Source: Hippophae tibetana
Lineage: Eukaryota > Streptophyta > Magnoliopsida > Rosales > Elaeagnaceae
DNA length: 64,000 nucleotides
Direction: 5' to 3'
Assembly: GCA_037013495.1 (NCBI GenBank)
Contig: CM072810.1
Span: 85,482,449 to 85,546,448 of the forward strand
The notes under the pieces: generated by a model
Told to the model about the DNA's origin: nothing
Seen by the model: the letters and a program-made list of their open reading frames with translations, nothing else
Database searches by the model: none
Part shown: positions 34,201-45,536 of the stretch, one piece after another
Position numbering within the stretch: the first letter of the stretch is position 1
Layout: each line of letters opens with the position of its first letter
Translations under genes and position numbers: made by a program

Positions 34201-37200
34201 ACACACTTGTACAATATCACTCTGCAGTTTGTGGTGAGATTCTGTTTGGCTGGATTGTTGTTGCTCTGCTTCAGATGCCTTCATTGCCTTATATCTTCTG
34301 AAATATTCTTCAAAATAGGCCTTCTTTTGAGCAACAAATCCAGGGGCCTTGAACTTTTCCAGCTCTTCCTGACATCTATTATGGGAAAAGACTGACCACT
34401 TTTCCCATGCAAGTGACTCACCAGCAAATCTTCCAAAAGATATGGAACCTTGATTTCGAATATCCAAGAAAGATATAGTCGCCTAGAATTAAAAATGAAA
34501 ATAACACAAGATGACATGGCAATCACACAAGTAAAGTGCTGGCAGAAAACCAAAACCCAAAAGAAAACGATAGAATTTTACTTAAATAAGTTTTTCATCT
34601 AATTCTCAGAAAATAAATCGTAATACTACTACTACTTTAACAAACTCAAGGACCAAAATCATAGGGAAAGCGCTTGATTGCCTTGATATTCATTGCTTAA
34701 CTTCTGAAGGTAAAAAAGATGCATTCAGTTAAGTAAAAAACCGTTAGAAGTTGTTAAAAAACTTAACTCTCTCAAAAGCTTAAACTATTGAAAGAAGGTC
34801 CACTAATACTTTTATACACTTATCACTTCCCAACAAGTGTTATTCTATGCACCATACAAACCAAACATTTACAATTCAACAATTGGGGACTACTGGGCCT
34901 GTAATACAAGACTTTTAACTCTGATACCATGCTAGAAGTTATTGGAAAACCAACTCTCCAAAAAACTTAGGCTATTGAGAGAAGACCCAACAATACTTTT
35001 GTATGAATTATAAGTATCGATTATTTTCGTGGATAAAATATTTGCATGTAAACTTGTTTTAAGCTTGTTATCAAGTCTATCAAACAAAGTCGAAGAAACA
35101 TTAGAATTTCAGATAGTCATACTTCAGATATATCTATTATAACTATAACATATAGAATTACACTCATACATTTAATAGTACATGTTCATAAATTTAGAAT
35201 TATTTTTTGTGATAAAATATTTATTTAAATTTGAATCAATTTATGAAATTACTACTTAACCTATTCTTTAATATGTTTCATTGTTTTGAATATATATCCT
35301 AAATTTTAGACTAAAATGTAGAATAAGATATAGGCTAAAATATAGAATAAAATATTAGATAAGATATAGCCTAAATTACAAAAATTAGCAATTACAATTG
35401 GAGAATTAGTTGAAGAGAAATTACAATTGGAGAATTAGTTGAAGAGAAAGTAGTGACACTTAGTTTGTACCTACTAAGAGACAACTAGCTGTATATCACT
35501 AAAGCTATAGACACTCAACGATTTGATCATCTTAGGAGTACCTTGGGCATCTCTCCCTCAAATTAAATTCCAAATTTTATTTTTAAAAAAAAGAGAGAAA
35601 AGTAGAATTCTTATCTAGCCAACACAGTATCGAACTTATTTAACACTTACATATATATAACCTTGGTTATAGAAACTTATCTCATTTTTATATCTATTGT
35701 ATAAATTATTCTATAATTTTGACTTATACACATACATATTCTTATACATGTGATGATCGATGTTGACATAAACTTATTCATACACTCATGAACACACATA
35801 TATACTATGTTTGAAATTTATGAATTCTCTTGAAAGACTCTAGGACTTCAACTAATCTTGACTATAAAGTTGTGTTAAGTTCTATTTCTTGCTTTCTAAA
35901 AGTTTACCGTGTAGAGACACCTAGTATTGAGAGGGCTACCAAATGTGATGTGTGAAGTTATCGTAGTGAATGAAAATGACTACCTTACAACTACTGTGAA
36001 AGTCATTATGCTAAGTTTATGACTCGTGTAGAAAAAAAAAGATTGTGCAAAAAACGACTACTAATAAAACTTGTACTTAGCATGTACAAAAAGAAAAGAC
36101 CAAAAGTTAAAAATAAAAAAATAACAAAAAAAAAATCATGTGCCTCGTATATAAAATAAAGATAAAAAATTAAGTCCTCATTTGGTAGATATATTTTATT
36201 TTGTGAGATTGAATACTCAATTATAATTTTACATGATTAGTGATATTTATTTTTTGAGTTTTTCTTGATTGGTCATAAATGACTTAATTGACATGTTCGT
36301 GGAGTTTAAACATATATAATGTTTTTAAGTAAATGTCAATAGGACATTATATGTGTAAAGTGTGTTACTCTACTTGCTTATTTATACAATGGATAATCGA
36401 AATTTGAGGTAAAAAAATGATAAGTTCTCAATTAGTTGTGTGCTCGTTTGTGATTAAATGAGTTCAATACGACTATTTATGAAAATTAAACAAAATCATA
36501 TTTTTATTCATTTACATCTTATTTATTAACTTTTTAATTGATTTTTAAGTTAGGTAGTTATAGAACTTAGGAGAATTTAAACCACGTATTTTTGCACTAA
36601 TCTGCTTTTACATTGCTCTATTATTCTTTAGGGGGAGTTTAGATCCGTTCCTTTATCCAATGTTTTTTCCTTCTCGTATGTCAAAAAGGGAAAAAGTGTG
36701 TTTTATTTTCATGATTTATTTTGTTATACATATAGGCAGAGAATACATTTAAGGTAAGAATGCTTTATTGGTATGAATGCATGTACTATATGATTATTCT
36801 TTACACTTCGCTTATTTCTATGTAAACTGAACTAATATACAATGAGGCCTTCCAGCCAAGTTGTCGTACATTTTTTCTATGCTATTTCAGTTACTTACAA
36901 GTTTGTCAAATTGCAATGAAAATGGATTCACCAGAGCATAGGATAATTCTACTATAGAGTCTAGTACATCATTGTATTTTTATCTTATTCTTATAAGTGT
37001 CACATAGTGAGAAAGGTTTTACCACACGAAAATATCAAAAGAGAAGTTTGTAAGGATTATAAATGTTGGTTATTTTTGTGAGCAAACATTTGGTTGTAAA
37101 CTTGTTTTAAAACTCGCTATTAAGTCTATCAAGCAAAGTCGAATAAACGTCAGAATTTCAAATAGTCATATTTCAAGTATATTTGTTATAACTATGACTC

Positions 37201-39893
37201 ATAGGATTGTACTCATGCATTTAATAGTACGTTTATAAATATAAAATTATTTTTGCTGCTAAAATATTTATTTAAACTTGAATCAATTTATGAAGCTACC
37301 ACTTAACCTATTCTTTAATGCGTTTGATTGCTTTAAATATATATCCTAAATTTTAGGTTAAAATGTAGGATAAGATATAGGCTAAAATATAGAATAAGAT
37401 ATATAATAAAATATTACATAAGATAACCTAAATTATAGACTAAATCTTAACCTAAAATATAGCCTAAAATCCACTTTAAAAAATAACTCTTCCTTAAATA
37501 AAAGTCTTCTTGATTCAAGGGTTTACTTTAAAAGAACTCTTTTTAAATAAAGTCTTATTGATTAATGAGTTTACTTTAAAAACTCTTTTAAATATGAGTC
37601 TTCTTGATTAATGAGTATTACTAATCTTATTTGTAATAGAAAATATATTTATCAAATTACATAGGATTTAAATTTAAAGATTTAATTTTTTCTATAAATA
37701 AAACTCATTGCTCATTGTTTCAACCAATCACACAAGAACATTATTCTCTTCTTAATCTCTTACTCTTGTTTTGCAAATATAAGATCATAATTCTTTAGGT
37801 TTCTTTTTTTTATTAATCTATCAAACATTGGTGGTTGTGTTTGATTGATTAATAAACTTAACTAGTTTATGATATTTTGATTATATGTTCTTATAGCTTC
37901 TTTATTTTTATTCTTGAATTGTTAGATCAAATAATTGTATGTTGATATCATAATTATATGATTTGATTATTAATCTTTAAATAAGCTAGGATTTGTTAAT
38001 TGATTTTATTTAAATGACATGTTTTGAATCATTTAGTTAGGATTATTCATTATTAAATCCGTTCTAGAACACACACGAACACACCCTTTTACAATCGATT
38101 CGTGAACGTATCTGATTGACAAAAAACATATTAGAACATTAGTTTGGAAATCGCTCACGCTAATATTAGAAATTGTGAAAACAAATTAAGAGCTCGTAAG
38201 TAAGGTATATTGAGACAGTATCCTAAGAAGGATAACATAAGACCGAGTTTGTACTTGAACATATGTTTTTCATAGTGAAAAGTTAGGTGATTCGGTAGAC
38301 CAATGGTTTTCCTCTTAAACCATGGTTGTGGCCTAGGTTATTTCCACCTAAAATATCATATGTTGTTCTTTCATTCCCGTACTTCATTCTTACACGTGAT
38401 TGCATGTCTGGTCGCTCTGTTTAATTTATTAAATTATAAATTAATAAAAATTGAAAATAACTTATTCACCCATTCTAGGTTAATTAAGTCTGTATTTTAT
38501 AAACTTTCAATTTTTATACACTTAGTAACTTTGTTTAACAGACAAAATACATGCATACTTGACTACAACATTTTGCCACTCTTCTCTACTTCTCATAGAA
38601 CTAAAAGGCACATAATGATATGCCTTTTTCCCTCATAGGAAGCACAATTTAGCCTTTGAAGACCATTAAATTTTAAGGAAAACAACAAAAATAATTTTCT
38701 GAAAACTTTTGACGATAAAAATAACACTTTTTATGTCCAATTCATACATTTTCACAATTAAAAAAGTCTAGTACACCATTTTACATTGAGCGTTTTTCAA
38801 TTTGAACTCACTTCGTTTATATTCGCTTAATGTTGAACGTCGTCTAATTGGATACAGTTCAATGTTATTGAATATTATTTTTATTATTATAAGTTTTAGA
38901 TTGTTTTGTAATTTTCCTAAATTTTATTGACAAAATACATACTTCAATTAAGCAGTAGAAACATTGATTTCTTTGTTTTAGTATTTATTTTGAGTTCTCC
39001 TGCGTTTGCAACAAGGTGAAATAGTTTTCTAGTAAAAAACAAAAAAAGCAAAACCGTTTCGAAATAATACTTTCAAAAATTTGTGGTATGTCACCGCTTT
39101 CACGAATTAAAAAAATATATTGAATATATGATTGACCAATCTTTTCCCCCGTTTATCTAACCTAATCACAAATAATTAAAAATCTCTTTACAACATATTC
39201 ACTGATTTCTTCTTCTAATTAGCAGCTTTTTAGTTAAATTTTCATTAGAGTCCACTCTCTCACTCTATCAACATACATATCAAATTCCATGTTTCCATGC
39301 AAAGTGGTTAAAAAAGAAAGAAAAAAAATGGATAAAGGCAGAAGACAGAAAATACATGCAACAACCAATATATATATATATCGATGTCCACAAGAAACAA
39401 TAAAAAGTGCAGAAATGCAATCATTCAAACGATGGTCAATAATTTCAAATATACGTTTATTCGGCCAATGTCATGGACCCGGATCTGGATGATCCTTACA
39501 TGACCAATGATTAATTGGGGTCTACCATATTAAACGCTGTTAAAAATCTCTATGACTTAATTACAATTATTATTATTTTTTCTTTTTTAGTTTTTCGGGA
39601 AAGAAATTAGAGAAAGGTCCACTAAATCAATTCCATTATTATAAGTTTTTCAATTAAGGCAATTATTTAAGCTATTGATAAACGTCAATTGTATATATCA
39701 TCTGCCTCATCTCATAAAATTTCTCTTAGTGATAGGGCTTATGGGGTGAATACTTCCTTCAATGAATTTTTTCAGATAATAAATCAACGAGAACAAGAGA
39801 GATCAGAAAAAAATCAGAAAAAAGAAGAAGAGAAAAATACAGCAGTACCTGAGGGTATTGATGGTCTGCTGGCATCTCAGTATCAATCGCCAT
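31208..39893 (-). CDS. WVD2-like / TPX2-family microtubule-associated protein gene (8 coding exons)
   Basis: The only host gene found. Joining eight segments gives 1473 coding bases, 490 residues, with frame kept at every GT-AG junction. Residues 16-85 hold the family's conserved block: GSISFGRFAGESLAWEKWS, FSHNR and PGFVAQKKAYFEEYFRRY. The rest is Ser/Lys-rich and basic with a PPKKK patch, as in microtubule-binding proteins that shape cell expansion. The C-terminal TPX2 (KLEEK-type) domain of canonical WVD2-like proteins is not seen in these exons, so this belongs to the group with only the N-terminal block or has lost that domain. Intron 1 is 5366 bp and full of repeats. Exon 5 can alternatively run into a stop at 32138, giving 400 residues, and exon 6 has two donors 54 bases apart. 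The N-terminal exons are secure; the last three are less so. Confidence 0.8.
31477..31569 (-). CDS. WVD2-like gene, coding exon 7
   Basis: 31 codons, acceptor TTACAG|GGA, donor AAG|GTTGTA, phase 0. If the donor is not used, a stop follows at 31438. Confidence 0.5.
31836..31983 (-). CDS. WVD2-like gene, coding exon 6 (two possible donors)
   Basis: Acceptor ATCAG|GTG. It is open in the one frame that matches the phase left by exon 5 (or by exon 4 if exon 5 is skipped). Donors CAG|GTAAAA after 31890 and CCT|GTAAGA after 31836 both preserve frame and differ by 18 codons of Ala/Ser-rich sequence. Confidence 0.55.
32142..32234 (-). CDS. WVD2-like gene, coding exon 5
   Basis: 93 bases, acceptor TTCAG|GAG, donor CCAT|GTAATG. 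It keeps the frame from exon 4 and into exon 6. If the weak donor is not used, the same frame ends at TAA 32138-32140, giving a shorter protein. Confidence 0.65.
32307..32365 (-). CDS. WVD2-like gene, coding exon 4
   Basis: 59 bases, acceptor GGCAG|AAC, donor AACAG|GTATTG, entering in phase 0 and leaving with two bases of a codon. It encodes NSTVEVTVSTCLTHKTGVN plus the split codon. Confidence 0.72.
32443..32799 (-). CDS. WVD2-like gene, coding exon 3
   Basis: 119 codons, acceptor TTAG|GGG, donor AAG|GTAAAA, phase 0 at both ends. The content is Ser/Lys/Arg-rich and low-complexity without a named domain. Confidence 0.78.
33124..33165 (+). other. tRNA-like fragment in intron 2, possible SINE head
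   Basis: 'gagtttgaatcc' inside a 'ggccaggagtttgaatccct' context resembles the Pol III B box of tRNA-derived SINEs. No clear A box or poly-A tail was found, so this is only a candidate. Confidence 0.25.
33838..34482 (-). CDS. WVD2-like gene, coding exon 2
   Basis: 215 codons, acceptor TTCTAG|GCG, donor AAG|GTACGT, both phase 0. It carries the whole conserved N-terminal family block followed by a Ser/Gln-rich region and ends in the basic PPKKK patch. Reading past the donor reaches a stop within 12 codons, as expected of an intron. Confidence 0.88.
34743..35012 (-). mobile_element. TRIM-like mini-retrotransposon in intron 1
   Basis: Two direct repeats of about 85 bases (34743-34826 and 34930-35012), sharing 'tagaagtt', 'aactctc' and 'actattgaaagaaggtcc'-type blocks, flank about 100 bases. 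Next to the right repeat the minus strand reads TGGTATCAGAGTT (34917-34929), the initiator tRNA-Met primer site. The minus strand upstream of the left repeat is a purine stretch (TTGGGAAG). There is no coding capacity. This layout is that of terminal-repeat retrotransposons in miniature. The outer end of the right repeat runs into copy 3 of the 1.4 kb repeat. Confidence 0.65.
35013..35380. repeat. 1.4 kb LTR-like repeat, copy 3 (truncated)
   Basis: Matches the first 370 bases of the copies at 13296 and 37049 (blocks 'gattattttcgtggataaaa', 'gtcgaagaaac', 'tatagaattacactcata'). The remainder is missing. Confidence 0.75.
37049..38488. mobile_element. 1.4 kb LTR-like repeat, copy 2 (intron 1)
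   Basis: Full-length partner of 13296-14708, from 'tgtaaggatt' to 'ctaggttaattaag'. It includes the 'tataaataaaactcattgct' promoter-like block near 37694 and a 47 bp triplication around 37490-37620. It lies in intron 1 of the WVD2-like gene. No flanking duplication was recognised. Confidence 0.65.
39849..39893 (-). CDS. WVD2-like gene, coding exon 1
   Basis: 15 codons starting at the ATG 39893-39891 (MAIDTEMPADHQYPQ). The donor is CAG|GTACTG and the exon ends in phase 0. An in-frame join to exon 2 supports this start. An upstream leader intron (TTTCAG|GTTACC near 40113 to CTACAG near 39960) is possible. Confidence 0.72.
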
Positions 39894-40250
39894 CACTAAA
39901 TCATTACCTCACTTGCCCCTCGGTTTGTACTCTGTATTACATTCTCTAATGCCTAATACTGTAGCGTAGTAACGTAATTTGATTGAAATTATTCGAATAT
40001 ATCAAAGAAAAACTCGAAGAAATTTCATATGCTTTCCCCGATTTTCTCTGCATCTAAACAAACCAATTGTATTTTTCGTAATCAATAAAAAAGGAAAGAA
40101 ATCAAAGAGGGGTAACCTGAAACCATTCTGTAGAAGCAAAAGAAGCTTCAAGATCCAAAAGAAAGTCACTTCGTTTATGCTCAGTTCTTTCGTGAGAAGT
40201 GAGAAGTGAGAAGGAGAAGGAGAAAGAGAGCATCTAACCAGTAACCCCTT
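39894..40250 (-). promoter_or_regulatory. Leader and pyrimidine-rich core promoter of the WVD2-like gene
   Basis: Upstream of the ATG the minus strand carries a long CT-rich stretch (about 40185-40235, TTCTCC repeats), the Y-patch type of plant core promoter. No TATA box stands out. Splice-like sites suggest a leader intron of about 150 bases. The transcription start cannot be fixed from sequence. Confidence 0.45.
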
Positions 40251-40254
40251 CCTT

Positions 40255-40332
40255 TATTGACGTGGGCACGTGGCTCCAGTGCGACCCGTCACAACTACTT
40301 TCTATGCATCTTGGTCCTATTGTGGCCACGTT
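40255..40332 (-). promoter_or_regulatory. G-box / ACGT-core cluster
   Basis: A palindromic CACGTG lies at 40267-40272, overlapped on its left by GACGTGGG (40259-40266). A further GGCCACGTT is at 40324-40332. Such clusters bind bZIP and bHLH factors (abscisic acid or light responses) and sit 370-440 bases upstream of the start codon. Confidence 0.5.
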
Positions 40333-41152
40333 AATCCGCTTTGTTTTCTTTTTATTTATCAAACATTAATCCTTTGTTAAAAAAAACAAATTATATAAAA
40401 TAAAACTCATAAAATTTTTAAAATCAAAATATCATTATATTAATATTAAAATAAATAGAATTGGTTCACGCATGCGCATAAACGAGTACATATCGCAAGT
40501 AGGAAACTATGATAAGTAGAGCCAAACACTTTACATCCGCACATACAAAAAAATGTGGTTCTAGTTGAGGTTTTCTTTCCTTTATTAGTAGTAAAGGGGG
40601 CTCGGGAATGTTGGTCAAGTTCGTTCTTGGGTGGATCTCGCTGAATTAATAACTTTAAAATTTAATAAATTTAAATAGTTATAGTTTAATTTTATATTTA
40701 ATTTGAAATTATAGAATGAATTTTTTTAATAATTTAAATATATAAATTTAAAATAAGTGATATTGTTTTATAATTATAAATTTTATAAAACGATATTTTT
40801 ATTATTTTTAACAAAAAGAAAAGGAATTAATATGATGTATATGATGCATGGCGTTCTATTTTACATCGGTAAGGCTTGTTGTCGAAATGCCTTGTGGTTT
40901 AGTTCATAAAAGCTGTGGTAACTTTGTTTAAAAGTCAAAGTTTTAATTTTTAACATCACATCGTATATCAAAAATGAATATTTATTGTTTTAACCAAAGA
41001 AAAAGATACATAAAATCTAGTTAGTATTTAAAGGTTGGAAACATCCAACAAGTTTGAGACTCTAAATTAGCGGCCTTTGAAAGCTTGTTCATTTTGATAC
41101 TAAAATAGTAAAATGTTATTGAAGAAATAAATATTTGAAAAAACAATCAAAA
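40333..41152. other. Intergenic, nothing recognised
   Basis: AT-rich with no ORF above the noise and no clear repeat. Confidence 0.6.
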
Positions 41153-41386
41153 TGAAGAAGAAATAAATGGTTGCTTCGATATATTTTTTTGATTTGTATA
41201 AGACATATATACATTATTTATATAAATAAATATTAATTATTTTTTCAACAACCATAATAATTGAATCACATTGTTTATAGTTGCTTCCTTATTAAGAAAA
41301 CATCTTTACGAGACGTCGTGTATGTTGGTAGGCGACGGTACAATATTTGTTGAATGAGATTAGTGCAGTGTTTGTTGAATTCAACA
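41153..41386 (-). repeat. 3' LTR of copia element A
   Basis: 234 bp, sharing 'ttgatttgtataagacat', 'tgtatgttggtaggcgac' and 'caatatttgttgaatgagat' with the right LTR. Confidence 0.88.
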
Positions 41387-41519
41387 CTCCTTCTCATGTT
41401 GATGCATAGATGTCTTTTCATGCCAACTTGACTGAAACTTCTGTGAATACTGGATATGAGATTGTTTTAGTGAGAATGTCAACTAATTGATCTTCTGACT
41501 TAATTTTTGTTAATTCCAA

Positions 41520-42720
41520 TCAAATTTCTTCTAACTTTTCCTTAATAAAAAACCTGTTAACTTTAATATGTTTTGTATGATCGTGTTGAACTAGATTATG
41601 AGCAATATCACATGTTGCTTTATTGTCACAAAATAACTTAATTGATTCTTTAGCAAGATATCCCAAATCTTTCAAGAGAAAATGTAACCACAAGGCCTCA
41701 CAAAGCCCAAGTGGCATGCCTTTGTATTCAACTTCTACGCTTTATTGGGAAACAACATGTTGTTTCTTACTTCTCCATATTACAAGGTTTCCCCCTACAA
41801 AAGTGAAGTAGCCTGATATAGATCATATATCATTTATTGATCCAGCCCAATCAGCATCAGTATATACTTCTATTTTTTGGAACTCTGAGTTTTTAGTGAA
41901 CAATACTCTTTTTTCAAGAACAGACTTTAAATACCTCAAAATATGAATAACTACATTCATATGTTGTTCTCCAAGTTTATGCATAAATTGGCTGACAATA
42001 CTTAAAGCATAGACAATATCTGATCTTATGTGTGCCAAATACATCAACCTTCCAACAAGCCTTTGGTATCTTTCTTTATTTGCTAGAACTTGATCAACCT
42101 TGATACATAACTTTAATCCTTCATCTATTGGTGTATTAGCTAGTTGACATGTCGACATATCAGTTTCTTTTAATAAATCTAAGGCATAATTTCTTTGAGA
42201 TAAGAAGATTCCTTCTTTCGATCGAGAAACCTCAATCCTAAGAAAATATTTTAAGGAACCAAGGTCTTTCATTTCAAATTCTTTGGACAAATAACTTAGT
42301 AGAGCTTTCCTTTCTTCAAGATCATTTCCTGTTACTATCATATCATCAACATATACAATAAGTGCAGTGATCTTACCATACCTTTTTTTCATAAATAAAA
42401 TATGGTCTGAATTGCTTTGCTTGTAGCCAAATGCCTTTATAGACTTTGTGAACCTGCCAAACCAGCTCTTGGGGATTGTTTAAATCCATGCAATGATTTT
42501 TTTAATCTGCACATTTTTTCACCATGGATTTTGGATTTCTTGATTCCTGGTGGTAAATCCATGTAGAATTCGTCAATTAAATCTCCATGTAGAAAGACAT
42601 TTTTTTACATCAAATTGATATAATGGTCAATATAAATTTGCAGTTAGAGATACCAAGACTCGAACAATGTTAATTTTGGCTACAAGCGCAAATGTTTATG
42701 TATAGTCGATCCCATATATC
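41520..42720 (-). pseudogene. Copia element A reverse transcriptase and RNase H
   Basis: The main frame 41823-42392 holds the RT active site (LIVYVDDMIVTGND), then the DLGSLKYFL and YQRLVGRLMYL blocks and the RNase H entrance YTDADWAGS. The end of RNase H, with KLFCDNKA and HTKHIKV, is in another frame at 41520-41717. Upstream, about 42400-42720, broken frames carry the first part of RT (LYQFDVK and a GDLI-type block). All catalytic motifs are recognisable but stops and frameshifts separate them. Confidence 0.88.
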
Positions 42721-43664
42721 TGAGTGTATCATTTTTCCACCAATCTTGCTCTATAGCGTTCAATCATACCATCTGCTTGATATTTTACTGAAAAAATCCA
42801 TCGACATCCAACAATTTTCTTTGTTGGTGGACGATTTAAAAGTTCTCAAGTTCCATTTATTTCTAAGGATCTTAGTTCCTCATTCATAGCATCTTTCCAT
42901 TTTTCGTCAGCTAAAGCTTCCTACACACTGTTAGGAATAGATATAGCAGATAATTGATTCACAAATGACATTTTTGATTTTGAAAAATGATGTTTAGACA
43001 TATAGTTACTCATGTGATATTTGACTTTACTAGAAATCTCAGGTTCATACATGGCTTTAGGAATACCTCTGTTAGGACGTGGTAGAAGTATTTTTCTGGC
43101 TGGTTCAATAGTTGGAACGCCCTCTACAAACGATTAGTTAGGTATATCAGCAACTTGTAGAGTAGGAAACTCGTACTCACTTAGTGGTAGTAATGTACTT
43201 GCTTGATGATTTTGAAGTTGACGAGGATTTGATTCCATTTCCCTTGAGTCTTTTCCATATTGGGAGTTATTACCATCTGAATTCAAGTTATTTGTATTTT
43301 ACTCAAATATAATTTGTCTTTCTTTATAAGGAAACAATTTATATGTAAGGGTCTGAATTTCAGCATGGTTGTACTCCCCTGAAATTCAGGCATAAAAGAG
43401 AAATACATTGTATCTTCATGAAAAAAAAACACAACGTATTGCTCATGGATCCAACTTGCTACGTTGTTGTTTATGTAGGTGTAAAAATTCCACACACCCA
43501 AAGACATGGGGAGGTAAATTGGGAACACTTGGTGCAACAATTGTTTCAGTGATGGCTTGTAGTGGTGTTTGGAAGTTAATGGAACTGGAAGTAAGTGCTT
43601 CTACCTAATAAGATAATGACATATGAGCTTTAATCAATGAGGCACGAACAACTTCCAACAAGTG
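42721..43664 (-). pseudogene. Copia element A, region between integrase and RT
   Basis: Broken frames with traces of the integrase C-terminus and the N-terminal RT lead-in (the plus strand at 42770-42900 complements WIFSVK-type and similar blocks). No frame exceeds 85 codons. Confidence 0.5.
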
Positions 43665-44141
43665 TCAATTTTTTCTTTCTACAACTCCATTTTGCTGAGG
43701 TGTATCAACACAAGTAGTTTGATGAATAATCCCTTCTAACTTAAGATATTCTTGAAGCTCATAACTCTTATATTCTCCTCCATTGTAATTACGTAGAACT
43801 TGAATTTGTGTTTTATATTGAGTACAAACCATTTTATGAAATTTTCTAAATAATAAGTTTACCTCACTTTTAGATTTCATTAAACAGGCCCAAGTCATTA
43901 TACTAAAATCATCAATAAATGTAAAAAACCAATGTGATCCTCCCAAAGTAGAGACTTTGGAAGGATCCCATACATCAGAATGTATAACCATAAACAAAAA
44001 TGGACTTTTATTTAAGGTTACAAGAAAAGAGGAACGATGACTTTTTGATAGTTCACAAACATCACACTTTAAAGTAGAAAGATCTAAGTTAAAAAAAATT
44101 GGAAATAATTTATTTAAATATCCAAAAGAAGCATGACCCAA
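43665..44141 (-). pseudogene. Copia element A integrase
   Basis: A 158-codon frame starting in the GAG-pre-integrase zinc region (MGHASFGYLN, CDVCELSKSHRSS), followed by the catalytic core (HSDVWDPSKV, FTFIDDFS) and ending in TPQQNGVVERKN. The second catalytic acidic residue, normally Asp in an SDNGGEY-type motif, is Tyr here (LRNYNGGEY), so the enzyme would be dead even without other breaks. Confidence 0.88.
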
Positions 44142-44438
44142 TATACTATGCCATAGTCATATATTTGATTCATCCTTTTTAGATCCAGTTGCTACCAATG
44201 CATGATTTTTTTAATCTAAGTCCAAATAATACAGGTTTCCTTACCTAACACCACGACCAATCATTTTCTTTGTTTGGATGTCCTTGAACACACAAAAGTC
44301 AGGCCAAAAAATTACAAAACAAGATAAAGTAGTGGTTATTTAAGAAATAGATATAAGGTTATACTCTAAAGAGAGAACAAGTAGTACTGAATCTACATTC
44401 AAAGTACTAGTAAGAGACAAAGATCTTTCCTCAATAAC

Positions 44439-44783
44439 TCAGGTTATGTTACCATTGGCAATGCAAACATTTTTGTGTGAAGATGGTTTTAAGATTTGTC
44501 TATAATTGAATGTCATATGATCAATTGCACCTGAATCAATTATCCATGTATTATTAGAAAACATGAGAAAAAGCTTTAAGCATCTTACCAACATTTGTTG
44601 AGGAGTTTGCAACATGATCCTTTGTTGTTTCGGAAATGGTGGTAGTAGACATCTATCTTGCATTTTTATTCCGAGAGTCACAGTTGTGATCCCACCAGTC
44701 AGGATATCCCACAAGTTCAAAACATTGTTCTTTTGTATGACCATTTTGATGACAATGGGTACATTTAAATGATGATTTATCAA
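44439..44783 (-). pseudogene. Copia element A zinc knuckle and protease start
   Basis: One minus frame gives an intact CX2CX4HX4C knuckle (CTHCHQNGHTKEQC, about 44723-44763). Another gives the protease active site WIIDSGAIDHMT (44516-44547). They are in different frames, so a frameshift lies between. Confidence 0.8.
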
Positions 44784-45536
44784 CCACCCTTCATTCTTAC
44801 TAATTTGAAAAAGAACGATTTTGAGATATCATGGTGGAAGCGTTAGAGTCTCCAGATTTTTCCTTCAATGAGATTCAATGTACTACCTCTCGTTGAATCA
44901 AGGAATAACAACCTTCTAAATCTGGGATGCTTTCTTTTTGCAAACTTTCTCCATGAACCTGCTCAAATTCATCATCTAATCTAGCAAGAAAAATATGTAC
45001 CCTTAGTCTTTCAACAGACTCCTGATAAGATATTAGATCATGAGGGTCTTTCATGACCACCTTATCAAGGTAGTCTAGCTTTTGAAAAATTTCACTCAAC
45101 TCTTCATAATACTTTGAAAGTGAATTTTCATTTTGTTTGGAAGTAAAGGCTTTTTGGTTTAAGACAAATACCTATAATTCGTCACTTCCATCATAGAATG
45201 TTTTTGCCAAAACCCCAAATTTTAAGAGCAATAGGTATGCGTAAATAACGCTTCATGATTTCTGGACTCATTGACATAAGTAGCTATCTCTTTAATTTTT
45301 GATTTTCTGCATACCACTGTTATAATTTTTTGATGTTTTTTCTGGTTACAAATTTTTGTCATAATATAAGAGAGTTTTTCTCTCTCTACAATATGCATTT
45401 CTATTATTTGAGACCAAACATCATAATTAGTCTCAATAAGAATAATTATAGTATTAAAAACACCTTCAGAATGGACAGATTGTACAATAACTAGAGTTAA
45501 TTTCTCCACAGGTAATGAAATTGTGCCCTCTGTCAT
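44784..45536 (-). pseudogene. Copia element A Gag
   Basis: The ATG at 45536 opens MTEGTISLPVEKLT. The family's YDVWSQIIEMHI block follows, then after frame changes the 44875-45099 frame with YLDKVVMKDPHD and VHIFLARLDDEFEQV. This is a UBN2-type Gag core in at least three pieces. Confidence 0.82.

Noticed and set aside
34207-34395. 62-codon plus-strand frame
   Set aside because: Antisense to exon 2 of the WVD2-like gene.
39689-39949. 86-codon plus-strand frame
   Set aside because: Lies across the first exon and start of intron 1 on the opposite strand; the splice-consistent minus-strand reading explains this region better.
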